Below, in pieces: positions 44,222-52,550 of a stretch of DNA of 64,000 nt. The stretch's first letter is position 1. Every line of letters starts with the position of its first letter. The stretch is taken from contig NZ_CP096883.1 in assembly GCF_023273895.1 (NCBI RefSeq), forward strand, positions 744,001 through 808,000. Reading direction: 5' to 3'. Origin of the DNA: Sphingobacterium sp. PCS056. GTDB lineage: Bacteria > Bacteroidota > Bacteroidia > Sphingobacteriales > Sphingobacteriaceae. Below the pieces are notes generated by a model. That model ran no database searches and was not told the origin of the DNA. It saw only the letters and a program-made list of their open reading frames with translations. The position numbers and the translations under genes were made by a program.

Positions 44222-44229
44222 TATCTTTG
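44222..44229 (+). promoter_or_regulatory. -7 promoter box of dusB (TATCTTTG)
   Basis: Full TAnnTTTG match ending 14 nt before the dusB ATG, identical to the trmD and ABC-F boxes. Confidence 0.55.
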
Positions 44230-44243
44230 TAAAAAAATCAAAT

Positions 44244-45242
44244 ATGTCTGTTAAGATTGGTGAAAATATAGATTTAGGAGAATTTCCCTTGTTGCTGGCT
44301 CCAATGGAAGATGTGAGTGATCCACCATTCCGTTTTGTTTGTAAGCAAAACGGTGTAGATATGATGTATACCGAATTTATTTCTTCCGAAGGATTGATTC
44401 GTGATGCTGCAAAATCACGTAAAAAGCTGGACATATTCGAATATGAGAGACCAATAGGCATTCAGATCTTTGGTTCGGAAATCGAACATATGAGACAGTC
44501 TTCCGAAATTTGCACCCTAGCAAATCCAGATCTAATCGATATTAATTACGGTTGTCCTGTTAAAAACGTAGCCTGTCGTGGAGCAGGAGCGAGTTTATTA
44601 CAAGATATCGATCGTATGGTAGCGATGACAAAAGCGGTGGTAGAAGGCACACACTTACCTGTCACTGTAAAAACACGTTTAGGTTGGGATGACAACACAA
44701 AGAATGTTTATGAAGTCGCTGAACGTTTACAAGACATCGGTATTAAAGCACTGTCCATTCATGGCCGTACACGAGCCCAAATGTACAAAGGGCAAGCCGA
44801 TTGGTCAATGATACGCGATATTAAACGTAACCCACGCATCAAAATTCCGATTTTCGGAAATGGTGATGTAGATTCGTTAGAAAAAGCAGTAGCTTGGCGT
44901 CAAGAATACGAGGTAGACGGCATTATGATCGGTCGCGCATCTATAGGTTATCCTTGGATTTTTAGAGAAATAAAGCACTTTTTTAAAACAGGTGAACGCC
45001 TAGCTGGACCAACGATCGCCGAACGTGTGGAGGTCTGCAGAACACATTTAGTAAAGTCTATTGAATGGAAAGGTCCCAAAACAGGTATTTTTGAAATGCG
45101 ACGCCATTATTCAAATTACTTCAAAGGGATACCAGATTTTAAAGAATACCGTATGAGATTAGTGAGTCTACAAACTTTCGAAGAGATTCAAGAAGTTTTA
45201 GATGAAATTCAACATAAATTTGCAGAAGAAGCGATCTTTTAA
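44244..45242 (+). CDS. dusB: tRNA-dihydrouridine synthase (DusB-like)
   Basis: 332 aa FMN-dependent TIM-barrel enzyme. LLAPMEDVSDPPFR at the N-terminus is the FMN-binding start; the catalytic Cys lies in NYGCPVKNVACRGAGASLL; SIHGRTRAQMYKG, FGNGDVDS and MIGRASIGYPW are further family motifs. It reduces uridines in the D-loop of tRNA. The DusB assignment rather than DusA/C is by general similarity. Its stop codon is enclosed by a terminator hairpin shared with the convergent flippase gene. Confidence 0.9.
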   Translation: MSVKIGENIDLGEFPLLLAPMEDVSDPPFRFVCKQNGVDMMYTEFISSEGLIRDAAKSRKKLDIFEYERPIGIQIFGSEIEHMRQSSEICTLANPDLIDINYGCPVKNVACRGAGASLLQDIDRMVAMTKAVVEGTHLPVTVKTRLGWDDNTKNVYEVAERLQDIGIKALSIHGRTRAQMYKGQADWSMIRDIKRNPRIKIPIFGNGDVDSLEKAVAWRQEYEVDGIMIGRASIGYPWIFREIKHFFKTGERLAGPTIAERVEVCRTHLVKSIEWKGPKTGIFEMRRHYSNYFKGIPDFKEYRMRLVSLQTFEEIQEVLDEIQHKFAEEAIF

Positions 45243-45262
45243 AATCGCTTCTTCTAATTTTT
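45224..45262. terminator. terminator overlapping the dusB stop
   Basis: Perfect 12-bp stem AGAAGAAGCGAT / ATCGCTTCTTCT; the 8-nt loop carries the dusB stop codon and the downstream arm overlaps the end of the flippase gene. A T run follows on the plus strand. Confidence 0.75.
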
Positions 45263-46765
45263 GGCCTTCATTATCCTAGCAATTGTTTTTCTCTCAACAA
45301 AAGCAGTTCCTATGATGTAAGCCATCAGCATGATATTGCCAATCCAAAAATTACGATCAAAGGCGGTATAATGAATATAAACAATAATTGTACCCACCAG
45401 CATATACGCTCCAATTTTTAAAACCTTATACGGTATTGGATAGTTCTTTTGTCCCCAAAAATAAGACAAAAGCACCATTACAAAGTAAGTTATGGATGTA
45501 ACATAGATTGCACCTATATAGCTATATTGGGGAATAAGTATATAACAAAGAATGATAGTAATTAAAGCCCCTATACCTGAAATATAAAGCCCATATCTTG
45601 TTTGGTCAGAAAGTTTATACCAGACCGACAAATTCATATAAATACCGAGCATAACATAGTTGAATAAAATAACAGGAATAATAAATAGCCCTGACCAATA
45701 TTCAGCACTTTTGGCAGGAGATCCACCTTCAATAAAATACTTCAGCCATTCTATATTCACAGATAAACCAATCATGACCATCATCATGGCTATCACAAAA
45801 TATTCCATGATCATTGCATATACCTTTCTAGAATTTTCATTTTTTGCATAGGAAAAGAAAAAAGGTTCGGCACCTAAACGGAAAGCTTGGACAAAAATGC
45901 TCAAAAAGACCGCAATTTTTGCGATAGCACCATAAATACCGACATCCCGATCAGCAATATTTTTCGGAAGCAACTCTGGCATCAGCATCTTGTCAAGATT
46001 TTCATTGATGATAAATGAAACATTAGCAATCAATATGGGGAAACTATAACGAAACATATCCCCTAGTAAAACCTTATCAATTTTAAAATTAAAAGTATTA
46101 ATCTCCGGTAGCAACATCACTAAAGTCAGTCCACTAGCGATAAAATTGGATAAGAACACATAGCCGAGCCAAGAATCCACAAACCAAGATGAAAAATAAG
46201 GTGCAGTATCAGGAAAATGTTTAAGTAAATAAGGGATAAAAACGATGAATGTTAAGTTTAACAGAACAAAAGTAATGATATTGACTAGTTTCAATACTCC
46301 GTACCGCAGCGGTCTACCATTGGCACGCACCTTAGCAAAAGGAACCACAGCTAGGGCATCTACCACAAGCGTTAGACCAACAAAGTAGACGTAGCTCTTA
46401 TACTCTCCTACAGAGTCTATATTGTCCTTGGCAAACCAGGCAGCAATATCATTAGAAAATATCAGAATCGTAGATAGAAAAATCAACGAAGTAAAAATCG
46501 TCACAATAAAGCTGTTATTAAAAACTTTAGCCTTATCTTTTTCCTCTACTTTTTGTAAATATCTAAAGTACGTCGTCTCCATGCCGAAAGCAAGGAAAGC
46601 ATTTATCATCGCAGCCCAAGAATACATGTTCGTAAATATTCCATAAGTGGAAGCTTCAAATTTACGAACGAAAATTGGGGTTAAAACAAAATTCAGGAGT
46701 CTGGAAACTATGGTACTAAGTCCATAGATCAGGGTTTGTCCAGCAAATTTTTTAAAAACAGACAA
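45254..46765 (-). CDS. oligosaccharide flippase / polysaccharide biosynthesis protein
   Basis: 503 aa, about 14 TM helices, starting with KKFAGQTLIYGLSTIVSRLLNFVLTPIFVRKF, the pattern of the MOP/MATE-type polysaccharide flippases (Wzx-like). It should move a lipid-linked saccharide across the inner membrane. No glycosyltransferases are nearby, so the substrate cannot be inferred. It is followed by no other gene in its direction and lies 12 bp downstream of acylphosphatase, perhaps cotranscribed with it. Confidence 0.88.
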   Translation of the reverse strand: MSVFKKFAGQTLIYGLSTIVSRLLNFVLTPIFVRKFEASTYGIFTNMYSWAAMINAFLAFGMETTYFRYLQKVEEKDKAKVFNNSFIVTIFTSLIFLSTILIFSNDIAAWFAKDNIDSVGEYKSYVYFVGLTLVVDALAVVPFAKVRANGRPLRYGVLKLVNIITFVLLNLTFIVFIPYLLKHFPDTAPYFSSWFVDSWLGYVFLSNFIASGLTLVMLLPEINTFNFKIDKVLLGDMFRYSFPILIANVSFIINENLDKMLMPELLPKNIADRDVGIYGAIAKIAVFLSIFVQAFRLGAEPFFFSYAKNENSRKVYAMIMEYFVIAMMMVMIGLSVNIEWLKYFIEGGSPAKSAEYWSGLFIIPVILFNYVMLGIYMNLSVWYKLSDQTRYGLYISGIGALITIILCYILIPQYSYIGAIYVTSITYFVMVLLSYFWGQKNYPIPYKVLKIGAYMLVGTIIVYIHYTAFDRNFWIGNIMLMAYIIGTAFVERKTIARIMKAKN

Positions 46766-46777
46766 GATAATAAGGAT

Positions 46778-47059
46778 TTATTTGGTTGATTTTTTTAACA
46801 CTTCAAAATTATTAAAGTTCTTCCAACTCCCCTCTTCACAAGTCATTTCTTGTACCTCAGCCCGTTCGGGACCTTCTGCGCAAAAATCTTTCAAGCAATC
46901 TAAGGCAAAATCATCCCCTTCAGCTTCAATATATACAGAGCCATCAGCTAAGTTTCTTACAAAACCCTTTATGCCCAATTGATCCGCAACAGCTTTAGTT
47001 GACAATCTAAAATAAACCCCCTGTACCTTTCCTTTAATAGAAATATTTACATGTTTCAT
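46778..47059 (-). CDS. acyP: acylphosphatase
   Basis: 93 aa, normal length. GKVQGVYFR with catalytic R18 and GFVRNLADGSVYIEAEG with N36 are the two active-site elements. It hydrolyses acyl phosphates such as carbamoyl or 1,3-bisphosphoglycerate phosphate. A -7 promoter box ends 5 nt before the ATG, suggesting a leaderless transcript. Confidence 0.94.
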   Translation of the reverse strand: MKHVNISIKGKVQGVYFRLSTKAVADQLGIKGFVRNLADGSVYIEAEGDDFALDCLKDFCAEGPERAEVQEMTCEEGSWKNFNNFEVLKKSTK

Positions 47060-47064
47060 ATTAA

Positions 47065-47072
47065 CAAAAGTA
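47065..47072 (-). promoter_or_regulatory. -7 promoter box of acylphosphatase (TACTTTTG on minus strand)
   Basis: CAAAAGTA on the plus strand reads TACTTTTG, a full TAnnTTTG match, with 5 nt between it and the ATG. Confidence 0.5.
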
Positions 47073-47093
47073 CAGAAGATTTTGAGTAATTTA

Positions 47094-48263
47094 CTATACT
47101 AATCGCTGTACAGTAACTTTATCTGTAAGTCTAAAGTGTTCCATATTCTTCAACAGAACAAGTCCTGGTTTTTTACCAACCTCAATAGATCCAAATTCGC
47201 GATCGATATTTAAAGCCTGCGCTCCATTAATAGTTGCCCACTGAATAGATTGTTGAAAATCCAGATTATCAAAATGTTTGTGCAACACCTTCAATTCATC
47301 TAGAATCGATAAAGTATCATTGGAAGCTAAACTATCTGTACCAATTACTATTTTTTGGTTATCATTTACAAAGTTTAGAACTTTTGGCAATTGATCTTCA
47401 ATATAAAGATTAGCTTTTGGACATAAACACCATACGATATCACGACCCATCCGATCAACAAAATCTAGATCTTTTAAAGAGGTAAAAGTATTGTGCACAA
47501 GAATCAATTTATTCGGATGAGGCAAATACGGTAGATAAGATTGAATCGAATTTCTCGCTTGAGCCTTAAACAAGTCAGGATTTTTGCCAATAGTCTTAAA
47601 AAAATCGATAAAACCACCCGTTTTATACCGGAATAACTTATTCTCATCATCACTCTCTTGATTGTGAATACTTATAATATTTACATCAGAAACTGCCTTC
47701 TTAAATTTTTTAAGAAGAATTTTTGAACATGAATAAGGTGCGTGCGGCGTCAAAGAAGAGTGAGCAGGATCAAATTCATGAATCAGATCTTTCGCTTCTT
47801 GCAATTTGCCATCTGCTTCTTCAGGCTCTACACCAAAAATTTCGACAAACGTGTGGTAAAGAATTTTACTCGATTCTTTGATTTTAGAAGTGTTATCCGA
47901 ATTAACGTGATCCCCAACCGCTACAATTCCATTATTATACATCTCTGCGTCAGCCTCGGCCATAGCCTTATCAATAACTTTCAAAGATGCGCTTCTGCTT
48001 GTCATTACTGCAGAGAGAAAAGCTGGTAATCCAGTTTTTTGCGGAATCGTACCCTTCATGTGAGACAATTCTAAATGACAATGCGCATTAATAAATCCAG
48101 GAACAATTACTCCTTCAAATTTTTCAATGTGCTGGTCCTTCAATTCAGCTGCTTTACTTTCATAAATTGCTAAAATTTCACCTTCATCATTTACTTTTAC
48201 CACACCATCTTTGATCGGCAAAGATGTAATTGGTAAAATATAGTTAGCGCTAAAATATTTCAT
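47094..48263 (-). CDS. amidohydrolase (metal-dependent deaminase family)
   Basis: 389 aa from the Met at base 48263; a Met two codons earlier is possible. Metal ligands HCH in FINAHCHLELSH, a further His in LTPHAPYSCS and in SIHNQES, and Asp in GTDSLASND place it in the cytosine/guanine/aminodeoxyfutalosine deaminase-like amidohydrolases. A role in menaquinone synthesis by the futalosine route is possible but unproven, since no other mqn gene is in view. Confidence 0.85.
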   Translation of the reverse strand: MKYFSANYILPITSLPIKDGVVKVNDEGEILAIYESKAAELKDQHIEKFEGVIVPGFINAHCHLELSHMKGTIPQKTGLPAFLSAVMTSRSASLKVIDKAMAEADAEMYNNGIVAVGDHVNSDNTSKIKESSKILYHTFVEIFGVEPEEADGKLQEAKDLIHEFDPAHSSLTPHAPYSCSKILLKKFKKAVSDVNIISIHNQESDDENKLFRYKTGGFIDFFKTIGKNPDLFKAQARNSIQSYLPYLPHPNKLILVHNTFTSLKDLDFVDRMGRDIVWCLCPKANLYIEDQLPKVLNFVNDNQKIVIGTDSLASNDTLSILDELKVLHKHFDNLDFQQSIQWATINGAQALNIDREFGSIEVGKKPGLVLLKNMEHFRLTDKVTVQRLV

Positions 48264-48897
48264 TATCATAAAAACTTAAAAAATCACTTCTGCACTACAG
48301 GTTAATGCAAAGTAACTGTGGATACTAACGTTAAAATTCGTGCCAAAATATACTAAATATAATTCTGCGATTCAAAATCAAACCATCATAATATAGCATA
48401 AAAATTTACACATGATAAAATTTATAAAAACCTTTTAGCTACATTATGCTATAAAAATTTTAAATAAATTTCAAGTTTAATTAAAATCAATTTATTGCTA
48501 AATAATAACCGCAAAGAGCTAAATTATTAAATTTTAGCATATTAGTTCAAGGTAATAAATAAGTTTAATTTCAGCCAATTTATTATCAAAAAATTACATT
48601 TTTGGATGACTTTTAAAAAATTTGTAGCTATTTACTGACGTGATGTCAGCGTTTATCGATCAAAATCCAAAATTTACTTATTCAATGGGATTTTGAACGC
48701 ACAATATGCTAATCCATTTTTTACCATTACCCACCTCATCTGAATAACTATCGAGTACAGAGATCGAACTCCTATTCATTAAGCAAACTTGCCTAATAAA
48801 TTAATTACAATTTTACTAAAAGATGAAACTGTCTCCTGAAGTATCAACTTAATATAAAGCAATTACATATAATATTTTTAGTCCTAGAAATATTTAA
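48264..48897. other. long AT-rich intergenic region
   Basis: About 630 bp without a gene. It contains an inverted repeat, TATAGCATAA (48392-48401) and TTATGCTATA (48444-48453), with another TAGCATA copy near 48535, and a small hairpin CTGAC/GTCAG near 48640. It carries the promoter of the amidohydrolase on one side and leads to the TPP riboswitch promoter on the other. Otherwise nothing recognisable. Confidence 0.45.
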
Positions 48898-48905
48898 TAA
48901 CTTCG
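48898..48905 (+). promoter_or_regulatory. possible promoter box of the TPP riboswitch transcript
   Basis: TAACTTCG is one base from TAnnTTTG and lies 6 nt upstream of the riboswitch, where a start site would be expected. Confidence 0.35.
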
Positions 48906-48911
48906 CAACAT

Positions 48912-49016
48912 CAATAGGGGTGCCTTGTTCCAAGAACACGAATAAAGGCTGAGAATATACCCAACAATACCATGTGTATTGTGCACCTGATCCAGATAAT
49001 GCTGGCGGAGGGAAAA
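48912..49016 (+). ncRNA. TPP riboswitch (THI element)
   Basis: All conserved blocks are present: GGGGTGCC near the start, GGCTGAGA (48948-48955), an ATACCC element, CACCTGATCCAGATAATGC and GGCGGAGGGAA at the end. A variable hairpin arm (ACAATACCATGTGTATTGT) lies between. It binds thiamine pyrophosphate and should turn off the TonB receptor gene 77 bp downstream when thiamine is plentiful. No clear terminator follows, so control of translation is likelier. Confidence 0.93.
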
Positions 49017-49092
49017 GGTTAGTTAAATATCAATAAAAACTGTTGTAACCCCTTGCAAGAGTTTGTTTAACTCAAAATTCAATTAAAAAATC

Positions 49093-51513
49093 ATGGTTAA
49101 AAATTTAATCAGCACAGTAGTATTAGTAGGAATTACACTTTCTGTATCTGCGCAACACCAATTGTCAATCAAAGTAATCGACACTTCAACAAAAAAATCA
49201 TTGCAGGGTGCTAGCATTATTTTATCAGATCGTGTCAGTAAACATTCGAAATCTGACCAAAACGGCATCGCTAAATTTTCTGATCTATCAACAGGAAAAT
49301 ATGAATTAATGGTTTCCTATTTAGGTTACGGCACAGAAAAAAAGCAAATTAACCTACTAGACAATCAGTCTTTTGAAATTTATCTCGAACCATCCAGAAT
49401 AAAAACAGAAGAAGTTATTGTCCAAGCCACCCGCGCAAAAAACAATTCCTCCACAACTTATAAAAATCTAAGCAAAGAAGATATCGCAAAAAATAATTTT
49501 GGACAAGATATCCCTTATTTGCTCGATCAAACACCTTCTGTCGTAATCGGATCCGATGCAGGTGCCGGCATCGGATATACAAGTATGAAAATAAGAGGCT
49601 CTGATAATGCCCGTATCAATGTCACCTTAAATGGAATACCCTTAAATGATGCTGAAAGTATGGGGTCATTCTTCGTCAACCTTCCAGATTTTGCTTCTTC
49701 GACAGAGAGTATTCAGATTCAACGAGGTATCGGCACATCCACAAATGGCGCTGGGTCATTTGGAGCATCATTAAATATCCAATCCAATACATTGGAAAAA
49801 GATGCCTATGTGGAATTAAATAACTCTTATGGTTCATATAATTCTTGGAAAAACACGTTAAAAATTGGTTCAGGCCTATTAAACAATAAATTTGCATTTA
49901 ACGTACGCCTTTCTCGTATTCTAAGCGATGGTTATATTGATCGTGCATCTGCTGATCTCAAATCATTTTATGTAGATGGAGGTTATTACAGTGACAAACA
50001 AATTTTAAAAGCGATTGTATTCTCAGGAAAGGAAAAAACTTATCAATCTTGGTACGGCACACCAGAACCAAGATTGAATAATGATATAGCCGGAATGCAA
50101 GACTACGCCATCAATGATGGTTATACAGAAGCCGAAACACAGAACCTATTAAATTCAGGCCGTACCTATAACAAATACTTATATAAAAATCAAACTGACA
50201 ATTATACCCAGACACATCATCAGTTACACTACAGCAATTTTATCAATGATAAACTAACCTTCAATGCAGCCCTACATTACACGAGAGGAGCAGGTTATTA
50301 TGAAGAGTACAGACCTGAAGATGCTTTTTCAAAATACAATCTGCCGCCAGTCATCATCGGAACAGATACCATCACCAAAACAGACTTAGTCAGAAGGCGA
50401 TGGTTAGATAACCATTTTTATGGAGCTACCTATTCCTTCAATTACAATCCCTCCCAATCTATTAAATTAACATGGGGTGGAGCTGTAAATCAATATAAAG
50501 GAGATCATTACGGAGAAGTAATCTGGGCAAAATATGCATCTACTAGCAACTTGGGCGACAAATATTATTTAAATGATGCAACAAAAAATGATATTAGTAC
50601 ATTTCTAAAAGCAGATTTTGCGTTAGATAATTGGTTATTATTCGCAGATGTGCAGTATCGCAATATCTTTTACAAAGTTAGAGGTGATGATGATAAAATC
50701 AAAGGAATGAATTTTGAACGAACATTCAACTTTTTAAATCCCAAAGTTGGCTTCACTTACCTGATCAATGAACAGGCAAATTTGTATGCATCTTATGCTT
50801 ATGCGAGCAAAGAACCCGTACGTAATGATTTTGTGGATGTAAAAGGGAACAATCCCAAGCCAGAAAAAATGCAAGATATCGAGCTCGGCTATCGCTTCCG
50901 AAATGATGCTTTTAACATCGGAACCAATTTTTATGGTATGTTCTATAAAGATCAGCTCATCCCAACAGGAGCACTTAATGATGTCGGTTCCGCTCTAAGG
51001 ATGAACATTCCTGATAGTTACCGCATAGGGTTAGAATTTGACGCTGCTTGGAAAATATCGAATCAATTTGAGTGGAAAGCAACTGCTGGTCTAAGCCAGA
51101 ATAAAATTAAAAATTATACAGATGAAACGAGCGGCGAATTTATCAAAAAGACAAATATTGCTCTTTCTCCTGCAACAATACTATCAAGTGAATTTTCTTA
51201 TGCTCCACTCCCTTCTTTTCAGATCGCGTTACTGTCTAAGTATATTTCAAGACAATACCTAGACAACAGCTCTGCAAAAGAAAGAAGTATAGATGCCTCT
51301 TTTGTCAACAATGTCAGAGCTAGCTATAGCTTCTCCGTACTGGGCGTCAAAAATATAGATCTCGGTTTAACCATTAACAATATTTTAAATGAAAAATATC
51401 AAACCAATGGATATACATGGGGTTATATGGACGGAAATTCACGAAAATACTTTAATTTCTACTATCCACAGGCAACAACTAATTATATGCTGAGCCTAAA
51501 TGTCAAATTCTAA
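49093..51513 (+). CDS. TonB-dependent receptor under TPP riboswitch control (probable thiamine transporter)
   Basis: 806 aa. Signal peptide ending at SAQ (about 20), CarboxypepD_reg-like domain (about 22-105), plug (about 115-225, with GSDNARINVTLNGIPLNDAE and IQIQRGIGTSTNGAGSFGASLNI) and C-terminal barrel ending in MLSLNVKF. The riboswitch upstream predicts transport of thiamine or a precursor across the outer membrane, as proposed for THI-regulated receptors in Bacteroidota. The PnuT-type inner-membrane partner usually seen nearby is absent here. Confidence 0.9.
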   Translation: MVKNLISTVVLVGITLSVSAQHQLSIKVIDTSTKKSLQGASIILSDRVSKHSKSDQNGIAKFSDLSTGKYELMVSYLGYGTEKKQINLLDNQSFEIYLEPSRIKTEEVIVQATRAKNNSSTTYKNLSKEDIAKNNFGQDIPYLLDQTPSVVIGSDAGAGIGYTSMKIRGSDNARINVTLNGIPLNDAESMGSFFVNLPDFASSTESIQIQRGIGTSTNGAGSFGASLNIQSNTLEKDAYVELNNSYGSYNSWKNTLKIGSGLLNNKFAFNVRLSRILSDGYIDRASADLKSFYVDGGYYSDKQILKAIVFSGKEKTYQSWYGTPEPRLNNDIAGMQDYAINDGYTEAETQNLLNSGRTYNKYLYKNQTDNYTQTHHQLHYSNFINDKLTFNAALHYTRGAGYYEEYRPEDAFSKYNLPPVIIGTDTITKTDLVRRRWLDNHFYGATYSFNYNPSQSIKLTWGGAVNQYKGDHYGEVIWAKYASTSNLGDKYYLNDATKNDISTFLKADFALDNWLLFADVQYRNIFYKVRGDDDKIKGMNFERTFNFLNPKVGFTYLINEQANLYASYAYASKEPVRNDFVDVKGNNPKPEKMQDIELGYRFRNDAFNIGTNFYGMFYKDQLIPTGALNDVGSALRMNIPDSYRIGLEFDAAWKISNQFEWKATAGLSQNKIKNYTDETSGEFIKKTNIALSPATILSSEFSYAPLPSFQIALLSKYISRQYLDNSSAKERSIDASFVNNVRASYSFSVLGVKNIDLGLTINNILNEKYQTNGYTWGYMDGNSRKYFNFYYPQATTNYMLSLNVKF

Positions 51514-51519
51514 TTAGAA

Positions 51520-51553
51520 AAAATACACGCTCATTAGTAGCGTGTATTTTTTT
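51520..51553 (+). terminator. terminator after the thiamine-type receptor
   Basis: Stem AAAATACACGCT / AGCGTGTATTTT with a 7-nt loop and a T run, 6 bp after the stop codon. Confidence 0.88.
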
Positions 51554-51648
51554 CCTCAACAAGTATCGACTTCTACGATCAGCAGTATATAAACTGCCAT
51601 TGACATAAGTGAAATCATTAGTTGACATTTTTTTCTTATAATTGCCCT

Positions 51649-52107
51649 ATGCGCGCAGTCATACAAAGAGTTTCCAGAGCACACTGTTCAGTCGACAATA
51701 AGATTACAGGTCAAATTGAAAATGGATTACTAATTCTAATCGGAATTGAAGAAGAAGATACCATAGAGGATATGAAATGGATGGCTCAAAAATTTATCAA
51801 TCTGAGGATATTCAATGACGAAAACGGATTGATGAACAAATCCGTACAAGATATCGCGGGCAATATTTTATTCATTTCTCAATTTACATTATTCGCACAG
51901 ACAAAAAAAGGAAATCGACCATCCTTTATTCGTGCAGCCAAACCAGATAAAGCTCAACCCATGTATATCGAAATGGCCGATTATCTCAGTACTTTGCTGC
52001 ACAAAAAAATTCAGCTCGGCATTTTTGGTGCTGACATGAAAATTGATCTACTAAACGATGGTCCAGTAACCATTATAATGAATACACAGGATAAAGAAAA
52101 TTTCTAA
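51649..52107 (+). CDS. dtd: D-aminoacyl-tRNA deacylase
   Basis: 152 aa from the ATG at 51649 (MRAVIQRVSRAHCSVD), the family start. SQFTLFAQTKKGNRPSF and the Gly-cisPro element NDGPVTI form the active site. It removes D-amino acids mischarged on tRNA. The MazG-like gene starts 4 bp after its stop, so both are cotranscribed. Confidence 0.95.
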   Translation: MRAVIQRVSRAHCSVDNKITGQIENGLLILIGIEEEDTIEDMKWMAQKFINLRIFNDENGLMNKSVQDIAGNILFISQFTLFAQTKKGNRPSFIRAAKPDKAQPMYIEMADYLSTLLHKKIQLGIFGADMKIDLLNDGPVTIIMNTQDKENF

Positions 52108-52111
52108 TACG

Positions 52112-52444
52112 ATGACCATAAAAGAAGCACAAGAAACCATTGATAAATGGATTACTACGACAGGCGTTCGTTATTTCAATGAATTGACCAATACTGCAAT
52201 GCTCATGGAAGAAGTTGGAGAAGTTGCTAGAATAATGGCACGACAATATGGAGAACAATCCTTTAAGAAATCGGACAAAGAAGTAAATTTAGCCGATGAA
52301 ATGGCAGATGTTCTTTTTGTTTTGATGTGTTTAGCAAATCAAACAGGTATCGACTTGACCGATGCGCTCGAAAAAAATTTAGAAAAAAAATCAATTCGTG
52401 ATGCTGATCGGCATAAAAACAATGAGAAACTAAAAGACCAATAA
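52112..52444 (+). CDS. MazG-like nucleotide pyrophosphohydrolase
   Basis: 110 aa all-helical protein. The metal-binding motifs are LMEEVGEVAR (EExxE) and ADEMADVLFVL (ExxD), typical of the MazG/dCTPase-like superfamily. It would hydrolyse a nucleoside triphosphate to the monophosphate, a housecleaning role that fits the pairing with dtd. The exact substrate is not evident. Confidence 0.9.
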   Translation: MTIKEAQETIDKWITTTGVRYFNELTNTAMLMEEVGEVARIMARQYGEQSFKKSDKEVNLADEMADVLFVLMCLANQTGIDLTDALEKNLEKKSIRDADRHKNNEKLKDQ

Positions 52445-52514
52445 CAAGGTTGTTAGTCATTTAGGTGGAAAATTATTTTTAAAAATAAATACACTAGTTA
52501 TCAGGTAGACTTTA

Positions 52515-52522
52515 TATATTTG
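52515..52522 (+). promoter_or_regulatory. -7 promoter box of the large TonB receptor gene (TATATTTG)
   Basis: Full TAnnTTTG match, 28 nt before the ATG at 52551. Confidence 0.45.
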
Positions 52523-52550
52523 AGGATATTAACTTAAATATATAAACTTT

